Positions 8,439 through 17,638 are shown, counted from the stretch's first letter. The stretch: 64,000 nt of DNA from Luteibacter sp. 9135 (GCF_000745005.1 NZ_JQNB01000001.1:4023501-4087500), one strand, 5' to 3'. Translations and numbers: made by a program. The notes: generated by a model not told the origin, from the sequence alone.

Positions 8439-9394
8439 TGCCGGATGGGGTGCAGCGAATCACCGCCTGGGCGGAGCGCCGCCTGCCTTCGCTCACGCGG
8501 CTACGCCCCCGCGAGCCGCTGCCGATCCAGTTGCACCGTCGTCGTATCTACATCCTGCCCACGGGCTTCGGCCTCGCGTTCGCCGTGCTGCTGGGCGTGA
8601 TGCTCGTCGGTGCGCTGAACTACGCCAACAATGCCGCGCTCCTGCTCACCTGCCTGGTGGGGTCGGTGAGCGCAGGAAGCATGCTGGTGGCTTTCCGCGT
8701 ACTCAACGGGCTGACCATCGGCGGGCTGCGCGCCGGCTCCGCGCGCGCCGGCGAAACCTTGCGCGTGTTCCTGGACATCGGCGCTTCGCAGCGCGAACGC
8801 GTGGCGGTGCGCCTGGATGTCGAAGGCCGCGAGCATGTCGTCGTCGTGCCGGCCGGCGGCAGCGTCACCGTCGAGTTCGACCTGCCGACCGCCTTCCGCG
8901 GATGGCAGGCCGTGCCGCGCATGCGACTGCACAGCCGCTGGCCGCTGGGCATGTTCCGCGTCTGGAGCTGGCTCCACCCGGATCGCGCCCTGCTGGTGTA
9001 TCCGCGCGCCGAGGGCATGGGTCCGGCACCGTTCGAGCCGCAGGGCGATGCCGATCGCGGACGACCGCGGCCCGGCGATGAGCTGGCGTCGCTACGCGAT
9101 TACCGTGCCGGCGATCCACGCCGCCTGATCGCCTGGAAGCCGAGTGCGCGCCACCACTCGCTGCTGGTGAAGGACATGGAGCAACCCGCGCCGCAGGAAG
9201 ACTGGCGCCTGGACTGGGACAGCATGCACGGGCTGGACGACGAGACGCGCATCTCCCGACTGGCCCGCTGGGTGGACGAAGCACATGACTCGGGCCGGCG
9301 CTGGAGCCTCAGGCTTCCGGACGGCTATTTCGATATCGCCCAGGGTGACGAGCACTACCATCGCTGCATGACGGCGCTGGCGCTGCGCCCATGA
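8438..9394 (+). CDS. DUF58 domain membrane protein
   Basis: A 318-residue protein with two adjacent transmembrane helices near residues 35-75, then a beta-rich region and the DUF58 signature around residues 210-245 (RDYRAGDPRRLIAWKPSAR). The function of the family is not established; it regularly accompanies MoxR ATPases and transglutaminase-like proteins. Translation is coupled at both ends, by one base with MoxR and by ATGA with the next gene. Confidence 0.9.
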   Translation: MPDGVQRITAWAERRLPSLTRLRPREPLPIQLHRRRIYILPTGFGLAFAVLLGVMLVGALNYANNAALLLTCLVGSVSAGSMLVAFRVLNGLTIGGLRAGSARAGETLRVFLDIGASQRERVAVRLDVEGREHVVVVPAGGSVTVEFDLPTAFRGWQAVPRMRLHSRWPLGMFRVWSWLHPDRALLVYPRAEGMGPAPFEPQGDADRGRPRPGDELASLRDYRAGDPRRLIAWKPSARHHSLLVKDMEQPAPQEDWRLDWDSMHGLDDETRISRLARWVDEAHDSGRRWSLRLPDGYFDIAQGDEHYHRCMTALALRP

Positions 9395-11382
9395 GCCGCT
9401 TCCGCCTGTCGCTGCGCGAGCGCCCCGCCAGCGAGCCACCGCTGACCCCGTGGTCGTTCGACCTGCTGTGCCTCACCATGGCCTTCGTCCTCGGCGTGCA
9501 TGCGCCGCACCTGCCGTGGTGGCTGACGGCCGGCCTGGCCGTGGTCCTGGTCGCGCGCTGGCAACAACGCCGTCGCGGCGGTCGCCACACGCCGATCTGG
9601 ATCAAGCTACCCCTGATCGGCCTGCTGCTGGCGCTGGTGATCCTCACCTACGGCAGCCTGTTCGGCCGCGAGCCGGGCAGCGCGTTCGCGGTGGGCCTGC
9701 TGGTGCTCAAGCTGCTGGAAAGCGATCGCCTACGGGATGCGCGTGTCGGCGTGGCGTTCGCGGCGTTCGCCCTCATGAGTGCGCTGCTGTTCGACCAGGG
9801 CATCGTCGCCACGGCCATCGTGGCCGCCGGCGTCGTACCCGCGATGATGACGCTGCGTGCGCTGGAAACGGCCGGACCGCGCGTTCCGTCCTGGCGCGTC
9901 GAACTCCCCCCGGTACTGCTCGCGCTGCTGGTGTCGGTGCCGCTGGCGCTGTTCGCATTCCTGTTCATTCCCCGCCTCAGCTCGCCCCTGTGGGGCGCAC
10001 CGACGATGGACCGCGCCACCACGGGACTGTCCGACCGCATGGCGCCGGGCGACATGGCCGAGGTGCTCACCGACGACACACCCGCCATGCGGGTGACCTT
10101 CGACGGCCCCACGCCGATCGCGTCGTCACGTTACTTCCGTGCCTTCACCATGACACGGTTCGACGGCCAGGCATGGAGCCCCGGGTTCGGCGGCCGCGAC
10201 ACCGGCACGCTGGAGGGCCAACCGCGTATTCATTACCGGGTCACCCTGGAGCCGACGCGGGAGCGTGCCCTGCCCCTGCTCGACATGCCCCCGGACGCAC
10301 CCACGGACGCCATGTTGCGCGGCGATCGCACGGCCGTGGCCAACCAGCGCCTGGAGAAGACCTACAACTACGAGGCGAGTGCCGTTGCCGACTACCGCCT
10401 CGACGCTGCCTTGGACCCCCTGGCCCGCCGTGCCACGTTGCAGTTGCCCGACCGCGTCGGCCCCCGCGCACGCGCCCAGGCCGCCGCGTGGGTGAGCCAG
10501 TACGGCGGCGATGCCCTGGCGATCGCCCGCGCGGCGCTGGCGATGTTCCACGATGGCGGCTTCCGCTACACGCTGGCCGCCGCGCCGCTGGGCCGCGATC
10601 GCATCGACGATTTCCTGTTCGGTACCCGCGAGGGCTACTGCGAGCATTACGCTTCCACCTTCACCTTCCTCATGCGCGCCGCAGGCATCCCGGCACGGGT
10701 CGTCACCGGTTACCAGGGCGGTTACTGGAACTCGCTCGGCCGTTATCTCCTGGTCCGCCGCGCCGACGCGCATGCCTGGACCGAATTGTGGATCGAGGGC
10801 CGCGGCTGGGTTCGCTTCGACCCGACCGGCGCCGTGCGCCCCGAACGCGTCACCCTGGGCGCCGCGGCGGCGGCCGCAGGGGACGGCGGTGGTGAGGGCC
10901 TGTTCGACGCCGCCTGGTGGCGCAGCACACGCGATCGCTGGGATGTGGTCAACCAATGGTGGAACCAGGCCGTTAACGGCTTCGATTCGCTTCGCCAGCA
11001 AGGTTTGCTGCAGCCGTTCGGCATCCGCCGTGCGGACGTGGGAGACCTTGCCCTGGTCCTCGCGGTCGGTTTCGCGGTGCTGGTGGTGGGTGCCCTGGGC
11101 TGGGCGCTGTTCCAGCGGCGTGAAGGCGATGCGCTGGATGCATCGATGCAGCGGCTGCGGCGCAAACTCGCCAGGGCCGGTGTCTCCCGACGCGCGGGCG
11201 AAGGACCCAGGCATTTCCTGGCCCGGGCGGCCCGTGCGCTGCCTGAACACCGAAATGCCTTGGAAAGGTTGAGCGAGGTCTACTTGCGCTCGCGTTACGC
11301 CCATGACAAACCGCCGCCTGAACTGGTCACCGAATTCAGGCGCGGGGTGGACGAATTAAAGACGCGCCGCGTGGTCAAATAG
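9391..11382 (+). CDS. tgpA: DUF3488/transglutaminase-like membrane protein (TgpA type)
   Basis: A 663-residue protein with several N-terminal transmembrane helices (about residues 20-205), a periplasmic transglutaminase-like domain and one more helix near residues 550-575. The papain-like triad is visible: Cys417 in GYCEHYAS, His461 in DAHAWTEL and Asp477 in RFDPTG. The domain order matches Pseudomonas TgpA, a periplasmic transglutaminase important for growth. It is the third gene of the MoxR-DUF58 operon, overlapping its neighbour by ATGA. The substrate is unknown. Confidence 0.9.
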   Translation: MSRFRLSLRERPASEPPLTPWSFDLLCLTMAFVLGVHAPHLPWWLTAGLAVVLVARWQQRRRGGRHTPIWIKLPLIGLLLALVILTYGSLFGREPGSAFAVGLLVLKLLESDRLRDARVGVAFAAFALMSALLFDQGIVATAIVAAGVVPAMMTLRALETAGPRVPSWRVELPPVLLALLVSVPLALFAFLFIPRLSSPLWGAPTMDRATTGLSDRMAPGDMAEVLTDDTPAMRVTFDGPTPIASSRYFRAFTMTRFDGQAWSPGFGGRDTGTLEGQPRIHYRVTLEPTRERALPLLDMPPDAPTDAMLRGDRTAVANQRLEKTYNYEASAVADYRLDAALDPLARRATLQLPDRVGPRARAQAAAWVSQYGGDALAIARAALAMFHDGGFRYTLAAAPLGRDRIDDFLFGTREGYCEHYASTFTFLMRAAGIPARVVTGYQGGYWNSLGRYLLVRRADAHAWTELWIEGRGWVRFDPTGAVRPERVTLGAAAAAAGDGGGEGLFDAAWWRSTRDRWDVVNQWWNQAVNGFDSLRQQGLLQPFGIRRADVGDLALVLAVGFAVLVVGALGWALFQRREGDALDASMQRLRRKLARAGVSRRAGEGPRHFLARAARALPEHRNALERLSEVYLRSRYAHDKPPPELVTEFRRGVDELKTRRVVK

Positions 11383-11424
11383 GTCATGGTGTCGGCTGTG
11401 TCCGGCCCCCCTGGGAGATGTTTC

Positions 11425-12021
11425 ATGTCCATGTTCAAACCGCTGGCCGTCGCGGCCGCGACCCTGGCCCTGAGCGCCTGCGCCACGGTGCCCCAGCCGC
11501 TGCAGGGCCAGTTCAATAACGTGTCCACCTCCGGCGCCCAGCAGGGCGGCGCACCCGGCGCCAAGGTGCGTTGGGGCGGCGAGATCATCAAGACCGAGCC
11601 GGGCCCGCAGCAGACCTGCTTCTTCGTGCTGTCGGAGCCGCTCGATGCCGAGGCGCGTCCCACGGCCACCAAGTCGGACAGCCAGGGTCGCTTCGTCGCC
11701 TGCCGCGACGGTTTCTACGATCCGGAAGTCTTTACCCGCGGTCGCGAGATCACCGTCACCGGCACCCTGCACGGTGCCGTCTCGCAGAAGGTCGGCGATT
11801 TCGACTACGCCTACCCGCGCGTGGAAGCCGACGTCGTCTACCTCTGGCCCAAACGCGTCCCGATCAACCGCGCGTACGGCCCGGGCTTCTACGACCCGTT
11901 CTGGGGTCCGGGCTTCGGCCCCGGTTTCGGTCCCTACGGCTACGGCCCCTGGGGCGATCCGTTCTACTACCGCCCGCGCACCATCATCGTGCGCCCGCCG
12001 CCCCAGCCCCGCGCCCGCTGA
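11425..12021 (+). CDS. slp: Slp family outer membrane lipoprotein
   Basis: A 198-residue lipoprotein precursor. The signal peptide MSMFKPLAVAAATLALSAC ends in a lipobox (LSAC), and the Slp/YeaY domain follows (GAKVRWGGEIIKTEP, SDSQGRFVAC, GREITVTGTL). The last 50 residues are rich in Gly, Pro, Tyr and Phe, which is not typical of E. coli Slp. The ATG at 11425 follows GGGAGATG at good spacing. Slp proteins are induced by starvation or acid in enterics; regulation here is unknown. A strong intrinsic terminator ends the transcript. Confidence 0.88.
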   Translation: MSMFKPLAVAAATLALSACATVPQPLQGQFNNVSTSGAQQGGAPGAKVRWGGEIIKTEPGPQQTCFFVLSEPLDAEARPTATKSDSQGRFVACRDGFYDPEVFTRGREITVTGTLHGAVSQKVGDFDYAYPRVEADVVYLWPKRVPINRAYGPGFYDPFWGPGFGPGFGPYGYGPWGDPFYYRPRTIIVRPPPQPRAR

Positions 12022-12036
12022 TCCCCGGCTGGCGGC

Positions 12037-12070
12037 AAAAAACCCGGCGCCGCAAGGTGCCGGGTTTTTT
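12037..12070 (+). terminator. intrinsic terminator after slp
   Basis: AAAAAACCCGGC pairs with GCCGGGTTTTTT around a ten-base interior ending in CAAG, followed by six T residues. This is a textbook hairpin 15 bases after the slp stop. Confidence 0.9.
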
Positions 12071-12114
12071 ATGCAACCTCCTGGCCCGCGATCAACACCT
12101 CAAAAGGTATACCC

Positions 12115-12543
12115 ATGCTCCCCGACATCACCGAATCCCGCGCCGCCTGCCATTGCGGCACCGTCCGCTTCACGGTGAAACTCAGCGACGGCCTGCGCAC
12201 CGCGCGCCGCTGCAACTGTTCCTACTGCCGCATGCGCGGCGCCGTGGTCGTCTCCGCCAACCTCGATGGCATCACCATCCACCAGGGCGAGGACGCGTTG
12301 GGCGTCTACCAGTTCAACACCGGCACGGCCAAGCATTACTTCTGTTCGAAGTGCGGCATCTACACCTTCCACCAGCGCCGGTCGAACACCACGCAGTACG
12401 GCATCAACGTCGCCTGCCTGGAAGGCATCAGTCCCTTCGACTTCGAGGATGTCCCCGTGCTGGACGGCATCAACCACCCCGCCGACCAGGGCCGGAAAAC
12501 CAACGAGCCCATCGCCCACCTCCGCTACGTCCCCTCCCCTTAA
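12115..12543 (+). CDS. GFA-family (CENP-V/GFA fold) zinc protein
   Basis: A 142-residue protein with the full set of zinc-binding cysteines of the glutathione-dependent formaldehyde-activating family: C12 and C14 (CHC), C33, C35 and C38 (CNCSYC), and C77 and C80 (CSKC). The name comes from one member; most GFA proteins have no proven activity, so catalysis on S-hydroxymethylglutathione is not claimed. AAAAGG lies seven bases before the ATG. It follows the slp terminator and stands alone. Confidence 0.88.
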   Translation: MLPDITESRAACHCGTVRFTVKLSDGLRTARRCNCSYCRMRGAVVVSANLDGITIHQGEDALGVYQFNTGTAKHYFCSKCGIYTFHQRRSNTTQYGINVACLEGISPFDFEDVPVLDGINHPADQGRKTNEPIAHLRYVPSP

Positions 12544-12570
12544 CACGCACGCGCCACCACGCGTAAGCCC

Positions 12571-12596
12571 GTGTAGGAGCGGACGATGTCCGCGAT
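12571..12596. repeat. REP-like extragenic palindrome
   Basis: GTGTAGGAGC is followed by the palindrome GCGGAC-GAT-GTCCGC. This resembles the REP elements with a GTAGGAG head that are dispersed in Pseudomonas and Xanthomonadales genomes. Only one copy is visible here, between the GFA and HIT genes. Confidence 0.5.
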
Positions 12597-12611
12597 CCCC
12601 GTGCATGTCGG

Positions 12612-12640
12612 TTGAGTCACCGCCCGCGGCACCCTAAAGT
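12612..12640 (+). promoter_or_regulatory. sigma70-type promoter of the HIT gene
   Basis: TTGAGT and TAAAGT are 17 bp apart, ending 28 bases before the HIT ATG and leaving room for its AGAAGGA ribosome site. Confidence 0.55.
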
Positions 12641-12668
12641 GAACGATCACATCGCCAGAAGGACCGTC

Positions 12669-13013
12669 ATGACCGAAACGATCTTTTCAAAAATCATCCG
12701 GCGCGAGATCCCCGCCGACATCGTCTACGAAGACGACGACGTGCTGGCCTTTCGCGACCTCAATCCGCAGGCACCGGTGCATGTGCTCTTCATCCCGAAG
12801 CGCGCCATCGCCACGCTGGACGATGCGACACACGACGACGCGACCGTCCTCGGCAAGCTATTGCTCGCCGCCGCAGCCTACGCACGCGAACAGGGTTTTT
12901 CGAAGGACGGTTATCGCACCGTGATCAACACGAACGGGCACGGCGGGCAGACGGTGTTCCACATCCATGTGCACCTGCTGGCCGGGCGCCAGATGCAGTG
13001 GCCCCCGGGCTGA
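12669..13013 (+). CDS. HIT-family (HINT-like) nucleotide hydrolase
   Basis: A 114-residue histidine-triad protein. The catalytic triad is H98-I-H100-V-H102 followed by LLAG. The N-terminal ETIFSKIIRREIPADIVYED is typical of HinT/YcfF purine nucleoside phosphoramidases. The ATG at 12669 follows AGAAGGA at six bases. It is convergent with recR, whose stop lies one base away from its own. It matches HinT in length and signature; physiological substrate unknown. Confidence 0.93.
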   Translation: MTETIFSKIIRREIPADIVYEDDDVLAFRDLNPQAPVHVLFIPKRAIATLDDATHDDATVLGKLLLAAAAYAREQGFSKDGYRTVINTNGHGGQTVFHIHVHLLAGRQMQWPPG

Positions 13014-13014
13014 A

Positions 13015-13617
13015 TCAGCCGACGGACTGACGGCTGCCGAATGCGTGCGCCAGCGTGCCGCGATCGACGAACTCCAGTTCGCCACCCAACGGCACGCCGT
13101 GGGCGAGACGCGTGGCACGGATGCCGGCGGCACGCGCCAGCTGGCCGATGTAATGCGCGGTCGCCTCGCCTTCCACGGTGGGGTTGGTGGCGATGATCAT
13201 TTCCTCGATCTCGCCCTCGCCCAGCCGCTCCACCAACAACGGCAGGCCGAGTTCGTCCGGACCCAGGCCGTCGAGGGGGGACAGGCGCCCCAGCAGCACG
13301 AAGTAATGGCCCCGGAAGCCCGTCGCCTGTTCGATGGCGGCCAGATCGGACGGCGACTCCACGATGCACAGCACGTGCTTGTCGCGCGTGGGGCTGGCGC
13401 ACACGGAGCACACCGGCGTCTCGCTGAAGTTGCGGCAGCGCGTGCAGTTGCCCACGTCGCGCATGGCCGATTCCAGCGCCGAGGCCAGTCGAAGGCCACC
13501 CTGCCGCTCGCGTTCGAGCAGATGGAAGGCCATGCGCTGGGCGCTCTTGGCGCCGACGCCCGGCAGGCAACGCAGGGCGTCGATCAGTTCGCCCAGCAGG
13601 CGGGACCCGTTACTCAT
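13015..13617 (-). CDS. recR: recombination mediator RecR
   Basis: A 200-residue RecFOR-pathway protein that helps load RecA on gapped DNA. A helix-hairpin-helix region near the N-terminus ([17 protein letters not shown]) is followed by the C4 zinc finger C58, C61, C70, C73 and a Toprim domain ([15 protein letters not shown]-like C-terminus). It is the third gene of the dnaX-ybaB-recR cluster, 13 bp after ybaB, the standard order in Gammaproteobacteria. Confidence 0.97.
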   Translation of the reverse strand: MSNGSRLLGELIDALRCLPGVGAKSAQRMAFHLLERERQGGLRLASALESAMRDVGNCTRCRNFSETPVCSVCASPTRDKHVLCIVESPSDLAAIEQATGFRGHYFVLLGRLSPLDGLGPDELGLPLLVERLGEGEIEEMIIATNPTVEGEATAHYIGQLARAAGIRATRLAHGVPLGGELEFVDRGTLAHAFGSRQSVG

Positions 13618-13630
13618 CGCCGAAGGCCGG

Positions 13631-13954
13631 TCAGAACGGCATCTTGAAGCCGGGGGGCAGGTTCAGCCCCGCGGTAACGCCGCCCAGCCGGTTGCGGCTG
13701 AGTTCGGCGATCTTGTTGACCGCGTCGTTGATGGCCGCAGCCACCAGGTCCTCGGCCATTTCCGGATCGTCGGCGAACGACTGCCGATCGATGTGCACCG
13801 CGCGCACCTCGTGGCCGCCGCTCATGGTGACCGTGACCAACCCACCGCCGGCGGAACCGGTGACTTCCGTCTTGGCGAGTTCGTCCTGCGCACGCTTCAT
13901 TTCATCCTGCATGCGCTGGGCTTGCTGCATCAGCTGACCGATTTGACCTTTCAC
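13631..13954 (-). CDS. ybaB: YbaB/EbfC family nucleoid-associated protein
   Basis: A 107-residue protein with the YbaB pattern: N-terminal coiled coil ([19 protein letters not shown]), a central beta region with [13 protein letters not shown], and the tail [12 protein letters not shown]. The family forms DNA-binding dimers and is encoded between dnaX and recR. Its start overlaps the end of dnaX by four bases, indicating translational coupling. Confidence 0.95.
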   Translation of the reverse strand: MKGQIGQLMQQAQRMQDEMKRAQDELAKTEVTGSAGGGLVTVTMSGGHEVRAVHIDRQSFADDPEMAEDLVAAAINDAVNKIAELSRNRLGGVTAGLNLPPGFKMPF

Positions 13955-15744
13955 GTTCCTGGCTCCACGGGTTTGATCGATTGGGGAATGACGCGCGCGT
14001 CGAAATCGCGCTTGAGCGCCTGTACGAAGGGATCGGATTCCATCGAGGCCTCGGCGCGGGCCTGGGCATCGGTGGCGGCCTGCGCCCGGCGCTCCGCCGG
14101 GGTGCCGAGGTTGCCGCGATCGGCCACAAAGCGGAAGCGAATGCGCCGGCCCAGGGCCTGCGAGACTTTTTCTTCCATCTGGCTGGTCAACGGCTCGACC
14201 GCCAGGTGCATGTGCTGCGGCTGCAAGGCGAGGACCATGCTCTCGCCGTCCACCTCGCGCAGCGAACAGTTCTGCGCCAGCTGCCCGATGGGCCCGCGCA
14301 GGTGGGCGCGCTCCACCACCTCGTGCCAGTCCGGCAGGCCATCCGCACCGAGGGTGATGGGACGCGGCGGCGCGGCGGGCTCGGGCACGGGTGCGGAATG
14401 CTCGGCAGCGCGGGCGGGCGGAGGTGCGGCTGGTGCGGCTGGTGCGGCTGGCCGCGAGGCTGCCGGAGCCGGAGCCGCCGGTGCTGGACGCGGCGGCGGG
14501 GCTGAATGCGAGGTCGCCGTGGCAGTGCGCGACGGAGCAGACGCCAGCGGCGGCGCCGCGGCGACCTGCGGTGCGTGACCTGCAGCGGCCACCGGCGCAG
14601 ACGCCCGCGGCGCGCTGGCGCCTGCGGCAGTGCGCGCTGGCGAACCCGAGACAGGCTGCCCACCCTCAGCCGGTCGGAACGCGAACATGCGCAGCAGCGC
14701 CATCTCGAAACCGATGCGAGCATCCGGCGCCATCGGGAGCTCACGACGGCTGGTGGTGGCGATCTGGTAGTAGAGCTGGACGTCCTCGGGAGCGATGCGC
14801 GCGGCGAGGTCGGCCAGACCGGCGTCGCTTTCTTCCTCGCGATACCCGGGCACCAGCTGGATCAGCTGGATACGGTGCAGCACCGTGGCGAAGTCGTCTA
14901 GTACGCCGGCGAAGTCCGGCGAGAACGAGGCGATACGCTCGGCCTCGCCCATCAGGGCGGCACCGTCACCGGCGGCCAGCGCCTCGAGCACGCCCAGCAC
15001 CTGACCACGCTCGACGCTGCCGAGCATGGCGCGCACGTCATCGGCGCGCACGGCGCCCCCGCCATAGGCGATGGCCTGGTCGAGCAACGAGAGCCCGTCG
15101 CGCAGCGAACCGTCCGCGCCGTGCGCGAGTTCGACGATCGCGTCTTCTTCGTATTCGATGCCTTCGGCGCCGAGGATGTGACGCATCTGCCCGGAGATCT
15201 GGTCCGGCAGCAGCCGCTTGAGGTTGAACTTCAGGCAGCGCGACAGCACGGTGACCGGCAGCTTCTGCGGGTCGGTGGTGGCAAGCAGGAACTTCACGTG
15301 CGGCGGCGGTTCTTCCAGCGTCTTCAGCAGCGCGTTGAACGCCGGCTTGGAGAGCATGTGCACCTCATCCACCAAGTACACCTTGAAGCGGCCACGCGAG
15401 GGGGCGTACTGCGCGTTCTCGATCACTTCGCGCACGTCGTCCACGCCGGTGTTGCTGGCCGCATCGATCTCCAGCAGGTCGACGAAGCGGCCGGCGTCCA
15501 CCGCGGTGCAGACCGAGCAGACGCCGCAGGGATCGGCCGATTCGCCACGCTCGCAGTTGAGCGACTTGGCGAAGATGCGGGCGATGGTGGTCTTGCCGAC
15601 GCCGCGGGTGCCGGTGAAGAGGTAGGCATGGTGCATGCGGCCGGAGTCGAGCGCGTTGGTCAGCGCCCGGACCACATGCTCCTGGCCCACGAGTTCAGCG
15701 AACTTGCGGGGGCGCCACTTGCGTGCGAGGACCTGATAGGACAT
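13951..15744 (-). CDS. dnaX: DNA polymerase III subunit tau/gamma
   Basis: A 597-residue clamp-loader ATPase. Walker A is GTRGVGKT (residues 45-52). The zinc cysteines C64, C73, C76 and C79 sit exactly where the E. coli protein has them, and the Walker B-like VDEVHML follows. After about residue 370 comes a long Ala/Pro-rich linker and the tau C-terminal domain. The start at 15744 (MSYQVLARKW) is chosen by homology; the frame runs on upstream into the SRP RNA region. I saw no A-rich slippery site of the E. coli kind, so a short gamma form by frameshifting is not supported. Confidence 0.97.
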   Translation of the reverse strand: MSYQVLARKWRPRKFAELVGQEHVVRALTNALDSGRMHHAYLFTGTRGVGKTTIARIFAKSLNCERGESADPCGVCSVCTAVDAGRFVDLLEIDAASNTGVDDVREVIENAQYAPSRGRFKVYLVDEVHMLSKPAFNALLKTLEEPPPHVKFLLATTDPQKLPVTVLSRCLKFNLKRLLPDQISGQMRHILGAEGIEYEEDAIVELAHGADGSLRDGLSLLDQAIAYGGGAVRADDVRAMLGSVERGQVLGVLEALAAGDGAALMGEAERIASFSPDFAGVLDDFATVLHRIQLIQLVPGYREEESDAGLADLAARIAPEDVQLYYQIATTSRRELPMAPDARIGFEMALLRMFAFRPAEGGQPVSGSPARTAAGASAPRASAPVAAAGHAPQVAAAPPLASAPSRTATATSHSAPPPRPAPAAPAPAASRPAAPAAPAAPPPARAAEHSAPVPEPAAPPRPITLGADGLPDWHEVVERAHLRGPIGQLAQNCSLREVDGESMVLALQPQHMHLAVEPLTSQMEEKVSQALGRRIRFRFVADRGNLGTPAERRAQAATDAQARAEASMESDPFVQALKRDFDARVIPQSIKPVEPGT

Positions 15745-15815
15745 GCGTAGTACCTTGGGGCGACAGTGGATTGTGCCAAGGACACGCGTCGGGCGCACCC
15801 CAGCCCCGAAAAGGC

Positions 15816-15925
15816 GATGACCCTGCCAGCCACACCCCGGCGCCCGAGTCATCCGCTACCGTTGCTTCCTTCCGGACCTGGCGGAGTTTACGGACTATCG
15901 TCGCGGGGGGACCGACAGGGTCACC
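15816..15925 (-). ncRNA. ffs: 4.5S signal recognition particle RNA
   Basis: A bacterial small SRP RNA. The conserved apical domain reads AGGTCCGGAAGGAAGCA and continues with GGATGAC and GGTGTGGCTGGCAGGG, as in E. coli 4.5S RNA. The ends GGTGACCCTG and CAGGGTCATC pair over ten positions (one G-U) and close the molecule. A TTTT follows three bases after the 3' end. It lies between tRNA-Ser and dnaX on the same strand. It binds Ffh to target membrane proteins co-translationally. Confidence 0.95.
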
Positions 15926-15939
15926 ATAAGACTTACATC

Positions 15940-16030
15940 TGGCGGAGAGAGCGGGATTCGAACCCGCGATACCTTATTAGGGTATACACACTTTCCAGGC
16001 GTGCTCCTTCAACCACTCGGACACCTCTCC
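15940..16030 (-). tRNA. tRNA-Ser(GGA)
   Basis: A 91-base type II tRNA with a long variable arm and the CCA end encoded. The anticodon loop reads CTGGAAA, giving anticodon GGA for UCC/UCU. The T loop GGTTCGAATC and the acceptor GGAGAGG are intact. It sits just upstream of ffs and dnaX. Confidence 0.95.
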
Positions 16031-16110
16031 ACACCGGTACATCCTCTTCCCCGGCGTCCTGTCCGGCAAAGAAGCGGAAGGATAACGTTCCCGCCGCGGC
16101 GGGGCAAGTC

Positions 16111-16869
16111 TCAGCCAGCGGTGGGGTGGGTTGGCTCGGGCTGCGGGAGGGGCAGGCGTTCGCCGGGATGGGCGATACGGTAGCCCCGTGCGACCAGTAC
16201 ATCCCCGTCGGCGGCACTGCCGTAGTGGTAGAGCGCCATGCGCGAGCGGGCTTCGTCGGGGTATTCGCGCTCAAGATCGTCCACGCCGGTGTGCGAGGGG
16301 TTGCCGACGACGCCGCAGTCGTGGGCGATCAGCTCGCCGCGCATGCCGTGCAGCGCGATCGCCTCCGGCACCGGCCGGGTATCGCCGGTGTAGACCAGGC
16401 TGCCGCGCAGGGCCAGGCCGTACGAGGTACCCTGCACGTGGTGGCGCGTGGGAAACACGTCGAACCAGTGGCCTTCGTGCCAGAAGCCGCGGGTGCACGG
16501 GATGAGGTGGAATGCTTCCCAGTAGTTGACGCCGCCTTCGGCCAGGGCGCCGGGGTAGTCGGCCACCCTGCCCTGCAGCCAGGGCAACAGGGCGGCGTGC
16601 AGGTAGACCTTCGTGCGCCCGCGCAGGGCCTCGTCAAACCACAGGCGGAAGAACAGTCGCTCCATGCCGGCCACGTGGTCCATGTGCACGTGGGTGATGT
16701 AGAGGGCCGCCGGTGGCGCACCGTACGCCGCCACGTAGCGGTCGAGCGTGTCGGGACCGCAATCGACCAGCAGCAGCGGCGCGCCGTCACGCTCCACGAC
16801 CACGGCGGAGGAGCCCAGCTCGACCGCGTGGGCGGCACCGGTGCCGAGGAAATGCAGGTTCCACGTCAT
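16111..16869 (-). CDS. metallo-beta-lactamase fold hydrolase (RNase Z/ElaC-like)
   Basis: A 252-residue MBL-fold protein. The N-terminal LHFLGTGAA and the metal motif THVHMDH (HxHxDH) are those of the RNase Z/AtsA-like branch; further likely metal ligands are in PTRHH, YTGDT and IAHDCG. Substrate is unknown and a tRNA 3' processing role is not established. Its ATG overlaps the stop of kdkA by four bases, so it is translated with an LPS gene, which hints at an envelope link but does not prove one. Confidence 0.85.
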   Translation of the reverse strand: MTWNLHFLGTGAAHAVELGSSAVVVERDGAPLLLVDCGPDTLDRYVAAYGAPPAALYITHVHMDHVAGMERLFFRLWFDEALRGRTKVYLHAALLPWLQGRVADYPGALAEGGVNYWEAFHLIPCTRGFWHEGHWFDVFPTRHHVQGTSYGLALRGSLVYTGDTRPVPEAIALHGMRGELIAHDCGVVGNPSHTGVDDLEREYPDEARSRMALYHYGSAADGDVLVARGYRIAHPGERLPLPQPEPTHPTAG

Positions 16870-17624
16870 GCGCCCAGGCTCCGTTCGTAGTGATCCATCA
16901 ACGCCGGCCATAGCGCGGTGTCGAAGGTGTCTCCCGCGACGTCGCGCGCGCCCAGCTTGAGCAGCGAGCGTTTCAGGCGGTCCAGGTTGGCATGGCGCCA
17001 GCGGCGGGACACGCCGCGCAGCCGGCCCCGGTCGAAATCGATGAGGTAGAGGCCGTCGGCTCCGACGAGGATGTTGTGTGCGTTGAGATCGGCGTGCCAG
17101 GCGCCCTCGCGATGGAACCGGGCGATCAACGCACCGACCTGGCCAGCCAGCGCCGGGGTGAAGGCCCCTTGCTGCAGCTGCTCGGCCAGCGTGGACGCCC
17201 GTGGGATGCGCAGGGTCATCAGGTCGGCCGAATAACGCAGGCCCTGGCGCACGAAACGAGCCGCCAGCGGCGGCGACACGGGCAGCCCGCGACGCTGCAG
17301 TTCCACCAGCAGGCGGAACTCGCGATCGCTGCGCGTGCGTCGGCGTCCGGTAAAAAGGTAGCGGTCGCCGAGCAGACGGGCCACCATACCGCCGCGCCGG
17401 TAATGCCGCAGCACGGCTTCACCGGCGGGCGTATCGACCACCGCCACGCCGCCGCGGCCGCCGGATTGCGTGCGCAGGGCGCCGCGCTCGCGCCAGTATT
17501 CGGGCGAGAACCACCGCGCGTCGACTTGAGGTGCACGGGTCGCGTCGAACAGAATCGTACCGTCCGCGCCCTCCTCCACTCGTTGCTCTTTCATTTCATC
17601 GGCCGCCCTTGCGCAGCCACTCAT
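16866..17624 (-). CDS. kdkA: 3-deoxy-D-manno-octulosonic acid kinase
   Basis: A 252-residue kinase-fold protein that phosphorylates KDO of the LPS inner core. The catalytic loop HADLNAHNILV and the metal motif LIDFDRGRLR are clear, preceded by the glycine-poor N-lobe with VLRHYRRGG. The start at 17624 has GGAG six bases upstream; an internal ATG at 17594 is an alternative giving 243 residues. A phosphorylated single KDO is typical of Xanthomonadales and Pasteurellaceae cores. It is followed by the MBL gene (4-base overlap) and divergent from a heptosyltransferase-like gene. Confidence 0.9.
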   Translation of the reverse strand: MSGCARAADEMKEQRVEEGADGTILFDATRAPQVDARWFSPEYWRERGALRTQSGGRGGVAVVDTPAGEAVLRHYRRGGMVARLLGDRYLFTGRRRTRSDREFRLLVELQRRGLPVSPPLAARFVRQGLRYSADLMTLRIPRASTLAEQLQQGAFTPALAGQVGALIARFHREGAWHADLNAHNILVGADGLYLIDFDRGRLRGVSRRWRHANLDRLKRSLLKLGARDVAGDTFDTALWPALMDHYERSLGA

Positions 17625-17638
17625 CCGGTGCTCCGATC

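Noticed and set aside
10126..11304. A 392-codon minus-strand frame opposite the transglutaminase gene
   Set aside because: The plus-strand protein shows a full catalytic triad and membrane helices; the opposite frame has no recognisable feature.
13951..15744. Programmed frameshift in dnaX producing gamma
   Set aside because: No A-rich slippery heptamer of the E. coli kind was seen in the linker region.
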